A stretch of 64,000 nucleotides of DNA from Oscillatoria salina IIICB1 (lineage in GTDB: Bacteria; Cyanobacteriota; Cyanobacteriia; Cyanobacteriales; SIO1D9). Below the pieces are notes generated by a model that saw only the letters and a list, made by a program, of their open reading frames with translations, was not told the DNA's origin and did no database searches. The DNA lies in assembly GCF_020144665.1 (NCBI RefSeq), contig NZ_JAAHBQ010000011.1:1-64000 (forward strand). Direction: 5' to 3'. Numbering within the stretch: the first letter of the stretch is position 1; each line of letters starts with the position of its first letter. Below, piece by piece: positions 9,133-17,928 of the stretch. A program made the translations under genes and the position numbers.

Positions 9133-9882
9133 TTAATTTAACAAAGGAACTCGTTGAAATCGTTCTAGCCCCACCTCATCTAAAAGCTTGGAGGCTGTAC
9201 CTTCGCGATAAGCCGCAGCTAAAGCATCATACCAAATGCCTACATTAGCAAAATCTACGGCTGTTCTGCCACGAGGATGAACATCTGCACTACGGTGAAC
9301 CCAACCACCAACAAATAAATCTTGGGCGCGATCGCTCTCGTCGCAAACTACGGTTAAAAACCATTGATAAATTTTCGGTTTCCCGTTAACTTTCCCTGCT
9401 TGCAAAGAGACTGTTGGGGGAACCTGAAGCCGCAAAATACCAGGTTGAGCAGTTGGTTGCAGTTGCAGCTTATAAAGTTCGCGGCGATCGTCATACAAAG
9501 TAAACTCGAACTTAGAAGCATTTGTGCGCGGCACGTACACAAAAAAACTAGGATGAGCGGAAACTGTCAGAGGCAAACCAAACTCTGAATTAGGAATTAA
9601 AGCAACTAAACTAGTTTCTCCCACTACACAACTCATTCTTGTTTGCGGAGTCCGAGGTCGTCTGAGCCGAAAAATACTTCTCGGTAAACGGGCGCGAGGA
9701 GGCGGAAAAGGTAAACGAGCAGGTACAGGAATACCAGATGGTTTAAAAGTTTGAGCAAGAAGAAAATCTGCTTCGCTTTGGGCTTGTGCTTGTCTAGAAA
9801 AACTTACATTTACAGTAACTTGTAAGCATAACAGACAACTAACAAAGATCCACTCGATCGACTTACCCAGCGTGTAGCTCAT
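9133..9882 (-). CDS. DUF928 protein, copy 2
   Basis: At 249 residues it is the longest of the three DUF928 paralogues, because of a longer signal region and an Arg/Pro-rich linker (RLPFPPPRARLPRS) after it. The core repeats the family blocks LIPNSEFGLPLTVSAHPS, FFVYVPRTNAS, PGILRLQVP and WYDALAAAY. A cysteine pair (CVVGETSL and VVCDES) is present in all three copies, so a disulfide in an oxidising compartment is plausible. AAGGAGC precedes the ATG. Function unknown. Confidence 0.85.
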   Translation of the reverse strand: MSYTLGKSIEWIFVSCLLCLQVTVNVSFSRQAQAQSEADFLLAQTFKPSGIPVPARLPFPPPRARLPRSIFRLRRPRTPQTRMSCVVGETSLVALIPNSEFGLPLTVSAHPSFFVYVPRTNASKFEFTLYDDRRELYKLQLQPTAQPGILRLQVPPTVSLQAGKVNGKPKIYQWFLTVVCDESDRAQDLFVGGWVHRSADVHPRGRTAVDFANVGIWYDALAAAYREGTASKLLDEVGLERFQRVPLLN

Positions 9883-10034
9883 TATTTTTCCTTGCTCCTT
9901 AGCTTGTCAATAAGATATTTGTCGTGAGGGGGAAGTATGACGGGAGAAGAAGAATTAAATTGAAGTTGGAAATTGTCAAACCTCTGTCATCAATTTTCCC
10001 GAACAAGTTTCAGCTTAAATCAAATTAGTGACTG

Positions 10035-10052
10035 AGACTGCTTTGGCAGTCT
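10035..10052. other. Hairpin between DUF928 copies 3 and 2
   Basis: AGACTGC and GCAGTCT pair perfectly over 7 bp around a TTTG loop. No T-run follows on the minus strand, so it is more likely a stabiliser or processing structure in a polycistronic transcript than a full terminator. Confidence 0.55.
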
Positions 10053-10081
10053 GTAATCAAATCTGGTTGTCTCACAAAAAA

Positions 10082-10747
10082 TTATTCAACTAAAGGAATG
10101 GCACTAAATTGCTCTAAACCAACCGAATTAAGCAATACCGGAGCAGATTGTTCGGCATAAGCTGCATCCAAAGCATCGTACCACAAACCAAGCTCGGCAA
10201 AATCTGTCGCTGTTTGAGTTGCGGGAGCAATATCGGCAACACGGTGAACCCAACCATTAGCGCGCAAATCGGCAGAGCGATCGTCCTCGTCACAAACTAT
10301 ACTAAAGAACCATTGATAAACTTTTGGTTGACCATTTACTTCCCCAGCTTCGAGAGAAACTGTTTCCGGTAAGGGAAGACGCAAAATACCTGCTTGGGAG
10401 GTTGCTGGTAATTCTAGGCTATACACTTCGGTTCGACCATCAAACAAAGCAAACTCGAAGCGAGAAGCCGTTGATTGGGGTACATATATATAAAAAGCTG
10501 GATTTGCCGAAGCAGTTAAAGGCATACCAAAATCTCGCCCTGGAACTAAAGGTGTGAGTTTCAGGTCTCCAAGAGCACAATCGCCACTCGCACGAGGAGG
10601 AGGAAGTCGCCGACGTGCAGGGATTGCTGCATTACGAGAAGGTTTAAAGGCTTGGGCTAAGGTGAAAGGTTGTTCGCTAATCAAGGCAGTAAGTTGTATA
10701 CCTGCTAGTAAACTTAAAGATACTAACTTACCAGTCAAATTAGTCAT
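10082..10747 (-). CDS. DUF928 protein, copy 3
   Basis: A 221-residue DUF928 paralogue and the first of the three to be transcribed. The hydrophobic N terminus (LVSLSLLAGIQLTALI) suggests export. Core blocks are LVPGRDFGMPLTASANP, FYIYVPQST, AGILRLPLPETVSLEAG and WYDALDAAY. GGAGC lies about 13 bases before the ATG. It is 136 bases downstream of the WD40 gene. Copies 1 and 3 have the same length and look closest to each other by eye. Function unknown. Confidence 0.85.
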   Translation of the reverse strand: MTNLTGKLVSLSLLAGIQLTALISEQPFTLAQAFKPSRNAAIPARRRLPPPRASGDCALGDLKLTPLVPGRDFGMPLTASANPAFYIYVPQSTASRFEFALFDGRTEVYSLELPATSQAGILRLPLPETVSLEAGEVNGQPKVYQWFFSIVCDEDDRSADLRANGWVHRVADIAPATQTATDFAELGLWYDALDAAYAEQSAPVLLNSVGLEQFSAIPLVE

Positions 10748-10883
10748 GTCTTTTGTTCGCTCCTTGCATTGGTAATTTTGATGAGAATTAATTATTAATC
10801 CAAAATAACAATTGAATTCTCCGGATTTCGAGCAATTATCTCAAGAGCGTATTTGTTTAAGTAGTCTTTATCTGTTTGCGATC

Positions 10884-12890
10884 CTAAGATGCCTTTTTCT
10901 TAGGAACTAAGAGCCACCAAGGAGTAGGAATTGTACGCCAGAGTTTAATCGTATGGTCGTAGCTACCACTAGCTAACATTTCTCCATCAGGACTAAACTG
11001 AACGGATCTTACTGGAGCAGCATGACCGATTAAGGTGCGTAAAAGTTCCCCATTTGGTAAATTCCAGAGTTTAATTGTATGGTCGTAGCTGCCGCTAGCT
11101 AAAAGTTTGCCATTGGGGCTAAAGGCGATCGAGTAAACAGGCTGATTATGTCCTCCTTGCTGAGGATTTGTTTCCAGGGTCAGGGGTGGTGAGTTATTTT
11201 GTAAGTTCCATAGTTTGATTGTGAGATCAAAACTACTGCTAGCGAGGGTTTTACCATCAGGACTGAAAGTAACATCTAATACTGAGTCAAAATGTTCTTC
11301 CAGACTGCGATTTAAGGAACCATCTGAGACTTTCCATAACTTAACGATCGCATCTGCACTGCCACTGGCTAAAAGTTTACTATCGGGGCTAAATTCTAGG
11401 GAGCGAATACCGAGAGAATGTCCTTCAATCGGGATTTCGCTTTCTTTTCCTTCCCGAAGATCCCAGATTTTAATTCCACCATTGTTATTACCACGGGCTA
11501 GCCAATGTCCGTCGGGACTAAAGGCAATTGTTGTCACATCAGCTTCGTGAGTAATTATTTCTTTTGGTTCGGTTTCTTCTGCTTGGAGATCCCAAATTTT
11601 AATTGTTTGGTTGGTACTGACTGTAGCTAAACGAGTACCATCGGGACTGTAAGCAACGGAACTAAATTCTATTAGTCCTTCGGGTTGCAGTTGCGGTTTT
11701 TCTTCTTGGGCTGTTTTTATATTCCAAAAGTTTACTGTATAATCATCGCCACCACTAGCAAGAATTTGCCCATCAGGGCTAAAAGCCAGCGATCGCACTT
11801 CGGCAATTCCCCCTGTAGGTTCGTCTTTACGCAGGGTAAATTTTTCGCTACCATCGGCTACATTCCAAAGCTTGATCGTGCGATCGTCGCTTGCACTGGC
11901 TAAGGTTGTACCATCGGGACTATATCTAACTGCAAATACCGAACCGTAATGTCCTTCGAGGGTTTTAATCAGTTTCCCGTTTTCGAGATTCCAAAGTCGG
12001 ATTGTATTGTCTTCGCTAGCACTAGCTAAGGTTTTACCGTCGGGACTAAAATCTATTGAACCGACAGGATTGTAATGACCTTCAATCGGTAAGGAAATTT
12101 CTCCACCTGCTTGAGTATCCCACAGTTTAATAAATCCTTGTTCGCTAGCACTAGCTAAAGTTTGACCGTCGGGACTAAAAGCTAGAGTTCTCACCCAATA
12201 ATCATGACCTTCTAAAGTGGTGGCGAGTGTAGCTTCGGCGACATTCCACAATTTAATCAGGTTATTGTCGGTACTGCTACTAGCAATTATTTGACCGTCG
12301 GGACTAAAAGCAATGCTATAAACTAAACCTCCGGTTTCAATGGTTTTGGCTTGACTAGTTTCTAGATCCCAAATTTTAATTGTCCCATCGACACTACCAC
12401 TGGCTAAAGTTTTGCCATCAGGACTAAAAGCTAGGGAAAGAACTTCTTCTTGATGTCCTTGCAGGTCGGTAATTTTTGCTCTGGTTTGAACGTCCCAAAG
12501 AGTGATGGTAAAATTGCCAGTTACACTAGCAAGAGTTTGACCGTCGGGACTGTAAACTACTGACCAAACTTCATCATAATGTTTTTCCAGAAGTTGAGCA
12601 GAATCGAGATCCAGATGCCACTGTTTTACGGTGATATCGTCGCTGATAGTAGCAAGAGTTTGACCGTCGGGACTAAAAGCGAGATCCAAAATATCGTCGT
12701 CATGTTTGAGGAATAAATCGCTAACTTCCACCAAATCGTCAAGAATGTCTGGGGTAATTGGATTTGTCCTTTTCGAGCGCGAGGCGATCGCCACAAATAA
12801 TCCGCTTAAAATAGCGATCGCTAATAAAAATCCGGCTATACTTACAGATTTTTCCCGCACAGGTTCAGCAATTGACTTGATGTTACTCAT
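10884..12890 (-). CDS. Membrane-anchored WD40 repeat protein
   Basis: A 668-residue protein. A single transmembrane segment at about residues 18-37 (AGFLLAIAILSGLFVAI) is followed by 14 WD40 repeats that I can count by their FSPDG...LASGS...IKLW pattern, enough for two seven-bladed propellers. Such propellers are scaffolds for protein binding. No enzymatic domain is fused to it. Charges flank the anchor on both sides, so the side of the membrane facing the propellers cannot be decided by eye. The gene starts 8 bases after the upstream triple-Trp repeat gene ends, so the two are almost certainly co-transcribed and translationally coupled. Confidence 0.92.
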   Translation of the reverse strand: MSNIKSIAEPVREKSVSIAGFLLAIAILSGLFVAIASRSKRTNPITPDILDDLVEVSDLFLKHDDDILDLAFSPDGQTLATISDDITVKQWHLDLDSAQLLEKHYDEVWSVVYSPDGQTLASVTGNFTITLWDVQTRAKITDLQGHQEEVLSLAFSPDGKTLASGSVDGTIKIWDLETSQAKTIETGGLVYSIAFSPDGQIIASSSTDNNLIKLWNVAEATLATTLEGHDYWVRTLAFSPDGQTLASASEQGFIKLWDTQAGGEISLPIEGHYNPVGSIDFSPDGKTLASASEDNTIRLWNLENGKLIKTLEGHYGSVFAVRYSPDGTTLASASDDRTIKLWNVADGSEKFTLRKDEPTGGIAEVRSLAFSPDGQILASGGDDYTVNFWNIKTAQEEKPQLQPEGLIEFSSVAYSPDGTRLATVSTNQTIKIWDLQAEETEPKEIITHEADVTTIAFSPDGHWLARGNNNGGIKIWDLREGKESEIPIEGHSLGIRSLEFSPDSKLLASGSADAIVKLWKVSDGSLNRSLEEHFDSVLDVTFSPDGKTLASSSFDLTIKLWNLQNNSPPLTLETNPQQGGHNQPVYSIAFSPNGKLLASGSYDHTIKLWNLPNGELLRTLIGHAAPVRSVQFSPDGEMLASGSYDHTIKLWRTIPTPWWLLVPKKKAS

Positions 12891-12898
12891 ATTTTTAT

Positions 12899-15685
12899 TT
12901 ACTCACTCGCTGACTCGGTTGCTTGGACTTGCACTTGCGCTGGTTCTGGTAACTGAGTAATTGCTAGATCCTCATTTTCTTGTTCTTCTGATTCATTAAT
13001 TTCTGCTTTAATTGCTGGAATGTCGCTATTAATCGTATGCCAAACCAAGGCGCCATCATAGAGATCGTATCCTGGTTGAGCGATCAGGCGATCGTAACAG
13101 GCTCGATAGGGAGGTGTATGAGCATAAAGTCGTGTTTGTCCGTTCAATTTTTCTTGCACGTAGCCTGCTAATTCTAAGTAACATTTTGCTTTACCTCCAT
13201 CGGCGGTTGCCGGTAAATTTTCTTCATATTGAGCCGCGCGTCGAAAAGATTCATAAGCTCGGAAAACTAAGTAAGGAACTCTGGGGTCGGGATTTTCACT
13301 TGCTTGTTCGGATTGAATTAATAAGTTTTCCGGTTCTTCATAGGGACTTTCAAAATCTACTTGCGCCCAGTAAAGTAAGCCGTAGTTGAGAGAAACTTCT
13401 TTGAGTAGTTGTCGCTGAGCTGGTACAGAAATTTGGTTTGCTTCGTTTTCGCCTAAAGTTCGCAGTCGATTCCAGGCTAGTTCCAAATAAATTTCTGCTT
13501 GTCGTAACTGTTCGACGCTTTCCATTTTGCCCGTCCAGTTAACTTGCTGTAAACCTTGTAACAAGATAACTCGACCTAAACGAATAATTGATTCGGTGTT
13601 TTCTGCTTCTAAGCCTTTTTCGTACTCGATTTGGGCTTTGTCTAACTGTCCGAGTTGTTCGTAAACTTTACCCACAGCGAGACTTAATTCGGCTTCTGCT
13701 TCTGCGGTTTCGAGAAATTTACTCGCTTGACGGTAGTTTTCTAGTGCTTGTAATAGTTCTCCTTGTCTGACTAAATGATTGCCTCGGTATTGATACCATT
13801 TTCCCAGTTTGGGTAAATTGTCGTTGATGCTATAAGCACCTAAAAATACTAAGCAAGAAAAGCCAAAGGCAGCTCGCGAGTTCCATTGGGGAGGTAAGCG
13901 TAAGGATGCTAAAACGTTTTCAATGGTTTTTTGTCCGTTTTTCGTCAATGCACCGCCAGCCCCGGCTAAAAGTGCTGCTCCCTGAGCAATTAAAGCGCCA
14001 TTTTGCAACGCATCGGCGGCAGGAACGCCTTCAACTTGCTGAAAAAATGTTTGGGTGGTGGTAGTCATAAAGGCAGCCGCAGCGCCGAGAAAACCTACCG
14101 CAGCCGCAGTCCATACCCAGTCAAACAAGGAAACTGGTTCGTCGTCGCCACCAACTAAAGTGGGTTTGAGATGCCACCACCAGTTTGCGTCTTCTCCTTT
14201 TAAACTATTACGCCATGCAGCGAGTTGATTGCCGCGAGCAATGACAAAACGTTGTTTTTTCAGTCGTCGATCTAATTCGACGATCTGACGCACTGATTTT
14301 TCTGGAGCAGAGGTTTTATCTACTTCTTCAACTTCATCGCGAGCGAGTAATACTTCTAAAACTAAATCCCAAGCAGGGTTGCGGGTTTCTTCTAAGGCGA
14401 TAAGCGCTTTTTCGTAGCGTTCGAGCGCTTGCTCGATTGGAGAGCGTTCGTCAGTTAAGCGCCACCACCAGTTATCTGCTGGTTTTAAGCTTGCTTTCCA
14501 CTCGTCTAAGAGATTATCGTCAGCGATAACTTTGGCTTGTTTGCGTAAGCGATCGTCGAGGGCGATAATTTTGGCGAGTCGTTCCATTGGGGGTTGTTTT
14601 TGACCGCTTTCGGCGACTTCGACGGCATCTCTAGCGAGGAGAACTTCTAAGAGTTCGGCTGAGGAAGGTTGGGGTGGTTCTTCGAGTTTAACTAACGCTT
14701 TTTCGTAACGGTCGATCGCTTGGTTGGGAAGGGGTTTGGGATCTGTGAGTTCCCACCACCAATAACTACTGGGAATTTCTAAACCTTGTTTCCATTCTGT
14801 TAGCATTTTGCTGACAGCGATCGCGTTTGCTTGTTTTTTTAAGCGATTATCGAGGCGAATTATGGTGACAATATCTTCGATTGGTAAAACACTGTTACCT
14901 TTTTTGGCTTTTTCTACTGCATCTCTAGCTTGCAGCATTTCTAAGAGTTGGGGACATTCGGGAGGTTGGTTAGACTCGACGGTAGCGATCGCTTTTTCGT
15001 ATTGTTCGATGGTTTGACGCAGTAAGGGTAAGGGGTTGGTGAAATCCCACCACCAGGAGGAGTTTGGTGGTTTGAGGTGGTGTTTCCAGTCTTCTAAGCG
15101 GCGATCGCGTGTCAGGGCTACTCCCAAGGCTTTTAGTTGTTCGTCTAAGGTAATGATTTCGGCAATTTTGCTTCGTTCTGGTTTTTGTTCGTTAAGAACT
15201 TCTTCGAGGCGATCGCGACTGAGGAGAACGTCAAGTAATTTTTCGGTGGGAATTCTCTCTGGATATTGTTTGGTTTTGCTTAAAGCGTGTTGATAAGCAT
15301 TTAAAGCTTGTTTTAGCAAGGAAGTTTGCGCATTATTTAAATTCCACCACCAATGAGCGGCGGGAATATTCAAATTTTCTTTCCATTCGGCTAAATTTTC
15401 GTATTCTGCGAGTTTATCACTTTGAGCTTTTAAACGAAGATCTAGTTCAATTAATTTAGCGATCGCGTTTCCTTTTGATTCTACTTCTGAGGTGCGATCG
15501 CGTTCTACCTCATCTCTGGCGAGAAAAACTTCGAGAATCTCTTCTAATGCTGGTTCCAAGGCTTTTTCCAGATTTGAGAGTGCTTTTGCGTATCGCTTCA
15601 GCGATCGCTCGAAATCTACTTTTGTCCCTACACCTGGATTTTCGGAAGTATGTTGTCCAGGATGAAAATTCAGTTTCATGTCCAT
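12899..15685 (-). CDS. Triple-tryptophan repeat protein with membrane segments and TPR
   Basis: A 928-residue protein I do not recognise as a named family. Residues about 27-505 hold five repeats of roughly 97 residues. Each has a RYEKAL helix, an LLEVLLARDEVE helix, an LDxRLKKQA helix and an EWKxxL helix, and ends in an invariant WWW at 112-114, 211-213, 309-311, 406-408 and 502-504. A hydrophobic region with two or more segments (about 523-580) and another near 604-618 follow, then TPR-like repeats (about 630-720) and a Glu/Gln-rich tail. There is no signal peptide, so the repeats probably face the cytoplasm and the TPR side depends on the number of crossings. It is the first gene of the six-gene run. 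A link to CHAT signalling is inference only. Confidence 0.85.
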   Translation of the reverse strand: MDMKLNFHPGQHTSENPGVGTKVDFERSLKRYAKALSNLEKALEPALEEILEVFLARDEVERDRTSEVESKGNAIAKLIELDLRLKAQSDKLAEYENLAEWKENLNIPAAHWWWNLNNAQTSLLKQALNAYQHALSKTKQYPERIPTEKLLDVLLSRDRLEEVLNEQKPERSKIAEIITLDEQLKALGVALTRDRRLEDWKHHLKPPNSSWWWDFTNPLPLLRQTIEQYEKAIATVESNQPPECPQLLEMLQARDAVEKAKKGNSVLPIEDIVTIIRLDNRLKKQANAIAVSKMLTEWKQGLEIPSSYWWWELTDPKPLPNQAIDRYEKALVKLEEPPQPSSAELLEVLLARDAVEVAESGQKQPPMERLAKIIALDDRLRKQAKVIADDNLLDEWKASLKPADNWWWRLTDERSPIEQALERYEKALIALEETRNPAWDLVLEVLLARDEVEEVDKTSAPEKSVRQIVELDRRLKKQRFVIARGNQLAAWRNSLKGEDANWWWHLKPTLVGGDDEPVSLFDWVWTAAAVGFLGAAAAFMTTTTQTFFQQVEGVPAADALQNGALIAQGAALLAGAGGALTKNGQKTIENVLASLRLPPQWNSRAAFGFSCLVFLGAYSINDNLPKLGKWYQYRGNHLVRQGELLQALENYRQASKFLETAEAEAELSLAVGKVYEQLGQLDKAQIEYEKGLEAENTESIIRLGRVILLQGLQQVNWTGKMESVEQLRQAEIYLELAWNRLRTLGENEANQISVPAQRQLLKEVSLNYGLLYWAQVDFESPYEEPENLLIQSEQASENPDPRVPYLVFRAYESFRRAAQYEENLPATADGGKAKCYLELAGYVQEKLNGQTRLYAHTPPYRACYDRLIAQPGYDLYDGALVWHTINSDIPAIKAEINESEEQENEDLAITQLPEPAQVQVQATESASE

Positions 15686-15801
15686 TGAGCGATTTTGTCT
15701 AGGGATTACTTCTACTAAGATAACTACTTCTAGCCCTTAGTTGAAATCTAGGGAAACTTACTCAATATTTATTTGTTATTTTTCATAATTTCACCCTGAT
15801 T

Positions 15802-15837
15802 ACTCATTTTCGCCACTAACTGCGAAAATGAGTTTTT
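15802..15837 (+). terminator. Strong 12-bp hairpin with T-run
   Basis: ACTCATTTTCGC (15802-15813) pairs perfectly with GCGAAAATGAGT (15822-15833) and is followed by five Ts on the plus strand. Both flanking genes run on the minus strand; there it would form the same hairpin just after the MscS gene but without a T-run. It probably protects or ends that transcript. Confidence 0.6.
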
Positions 15838-15894
15838 CGAGCAATTTTGCTGGCGGTTTGTTTCTGCAAATCACTTCTCAGCAGTTCCCTGTCT

Positions 15895-17583
15895 CTAATC
15901 GCGTTTTTTCCCTAAACTGAAAGGACTTTGACTTTTTTCTTCTTTATCTGTCTTTACTTCTGGCAAAGAAATATCGCTTTCTTTTACCTCTGTTTCGCTT
16001 GATAAATCTGCCTGATTCAAAGCCTCTCGAATCATTTTTCGCAGTTGACGCTGGACTGCTATATGCTTTCCTGGTTTCACTTTGGTTGATGTACTGATTA
16101 ATAACTCCTCGCTATCAAGATTTTCTAAACCATCTATACGAGTAGCATTAAGTACATTACTATTTTGTTGTTTAATTTTTTTCCCTACTTCACTAAGAAT
16201 TGCATAAATGCGATCGAGGTTAGCATCTGCATCCACGCTCACTTCGACAACTGCATAAACATAATCCTTAGAATAGTTGACAATTTTGTTAATACTACCA
16301 TTCCGCAGGATATAAACTTGACCAGTTAAAGCACGAATACGAGTTGTTCTTAAATCAATTGCTTCTACTATCCCTTCGGCGACTACACCTTCGCCATCAT
16401 CTGTTTGAATGTAGTCTCCAATTATATAATAGTTTTGAAACAAAATTGAAATCCCATTAACCACATCGTCAATTACGTTTTGGGCGCCTAAACCCACAGC
16501 TAAACCGACAATTCCTGCACCTGCAAGGACGGGAGTTGGGTCCATATCAATTGTGCGCAAGATAATAAATCCTGACCAAAAATAAATAAAGTAGTTACAG
16601 AAATTTTGTCCTAAGGGAACAAAGGTTAAACTGCGGCGATATTTTTCTTCGTTATCATCACCTTGAAGTAAGATATATTCTATAAATAAATCAGCAACTT
16701 TAACAGCAATTTTGGTAACGAAAACAATCGAAACGATTCTCAATGCTGCCTGACCATAACCAATTAAAAAGTTCAGCCATTCTACTTGTTGGAAAGCTAA
16801 AATAGCTGTGCCAATGTAAATAGCATATTTTAAACAAGTCTGAGCGAAAGGAATCAAAGAACGAAAGTTATGATAAAATCGTAAAACTGTTTTAGCATTT
16901 TTGGCTTCTGTGGCTAGTTTATAGCCAGAAGAATCAATTGTATTAACAATCGCGGCTGAAGTTTTAGCAATCACTAAACCGATGGAAATTATTAAATACA
17001 GTTTAATTACTAACCATAAACTTTCATAAATAGTTTCGGGCAAGTTAAAAAAGCTCAGACATAAAGCGACAATACCTAACCGCAAACCGTTAATTAAGCT
17101 ACGATCGAGAACCTGAAAAAATTCATCTATTTGTTCGTCGTTGGCTGCAATTAATTTCTTATTTTTTACATAATCGCTTGCTTTTTGCAAATATTTGTGC
17201 AGCCATTTTAAGGCAAAATAACCTAAGAAAATTACTCCTAAAGTTTTCAGGAGAGCCAGACCTAAATTCAGCCAAAAACTGCGTGGAACTGAACTAATAA
17301 TTTTGAAAGTAGTTTTGGTTAAGTCTTTTTGTTGGTAAATTAGCCAGGCGTCTACAGCTAGGACGAAAATAATTAAAACTACCTCTGCAAATAAAAATAA
17401 TCGACTTAAATTTTGTCTAATTTTAATGAAATTATCTTTCTGTTCCTGGGAGAAATATTGAGATTTCAACAATTGCTTGACGACCGATTTATTAGTCAAA
17501 TTAAGGAGGTAAAATAAAATGACTAAAACAGCAATCTCACTAAGAATAAGCAACCCGTTACTAATTAGTGGAGACATGGGCAT
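15895..17583 (-). CDS. MscS-type mechanosensitive channel, long form
   Basis: A 562-residue membrane protein with several predicted transmembrane segments in the first ~340 residues. The MscS pore-helix block follows: a glycine/alanine-rich stretch GAGIVGLAVGLGAQN near residue 365, then a cytosolic beta domain with GDYIQTDDGEGVV and IDLRTTRIRALTG. Channels of this family open under membrane tension to release solutes on hypo-osmotic shock. It differs from the five shorter paralogues in this window: longer N-terminal region, divergent pore helix and a charged Lys/Glu C-terminal tail instead of a DSPxTI-like end. Confidence 0.9.
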   Translation of the reverse strand: MPMSPLISNGLLILSEIAVLVILFYLLNLTNKSVVKQLLKSQYFSQEQKDNFIKIRQNLSRLFLFAEVVLIIFVLAVDAWLIYQQKDLTKTTFKIISSVPRSFWLNLGLALLKTLGVIFLGYFALKWLHKYLQKASDYVKNKKLIAANDEQIDEFFQVLDRSLINGLRLGIVALCLSFFNLPETIYESLWLVIKLYLIISIGLVIAKTSAAIVNTIDSSGYKLATEAKNAKTVLRFYHNFRSLIPFAQTCLKYAIYIGTAILAFQQVEWLNFLIGYGQAALRIVSIVFVTKIAVKVADLFIEYILLQGDDNEEKYRRSLTFVPLGQNFCNYFIYFWSGFIILRTIDMDPTPVLAGAGIVGLAVGLGAQNVIDDVVNGISILFQNYYIIGDYIQTDDGEGVVAEGIVEAIDLRTTRIRALTGQVYILRNGSINKIVNYSKDYVYAVVEVSVDADANLDRIYAILSEVGKKIKQQNSNVLNATRIDGLENLDSEELLISTSTKVKPGKHIAVQRQLRKMIREALNQADLSSETEVKESDISLPEVKTDKEEKSQSPFSLGKKRD

Positions 17584-17928
17584 TAGCTCCGATAAATAAA
17601 CTCAAAAATATTGGCAAATAAAAGTATAAGGCTATTATAAATCAAAGGGGATAAATTCAATATAAAGTTATTTAAAATAATTAAAATAGCGATAAGGAGA
17701 GTGAAATAGATCGCTCGAGAGAGCATACCAATGGCGATCGTCTAAGCAAAATCCAGGCGATCGCCAAAAAGCTGGTTCGAGAGTAACTTGCTAGGGGAGA
17801 TTCAAGCACAAACAAAAGTAAGACGAACAAAACCGATTAACTTTCTAAAATAAAGCTTGGGAACCTAGCTACAACCGAAACTTGCAGCGTAAAATAGCGA
17901 GAATCGAAAGCGAACTTATTTCTCCCTA
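17584..17928. other. Divergent intergenic region
   Basis: 345 bases between the minus-strand MscS gene and the plus-strand malic enzyme gene. It is AT-rich near the MscS start and contains a HIP1-like GGCGATCGCC. Promoters for both genes must lie here, but no convincing -35/-10 pair was chosen. No gene or RNA was recognised. Confidence 0.5.
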
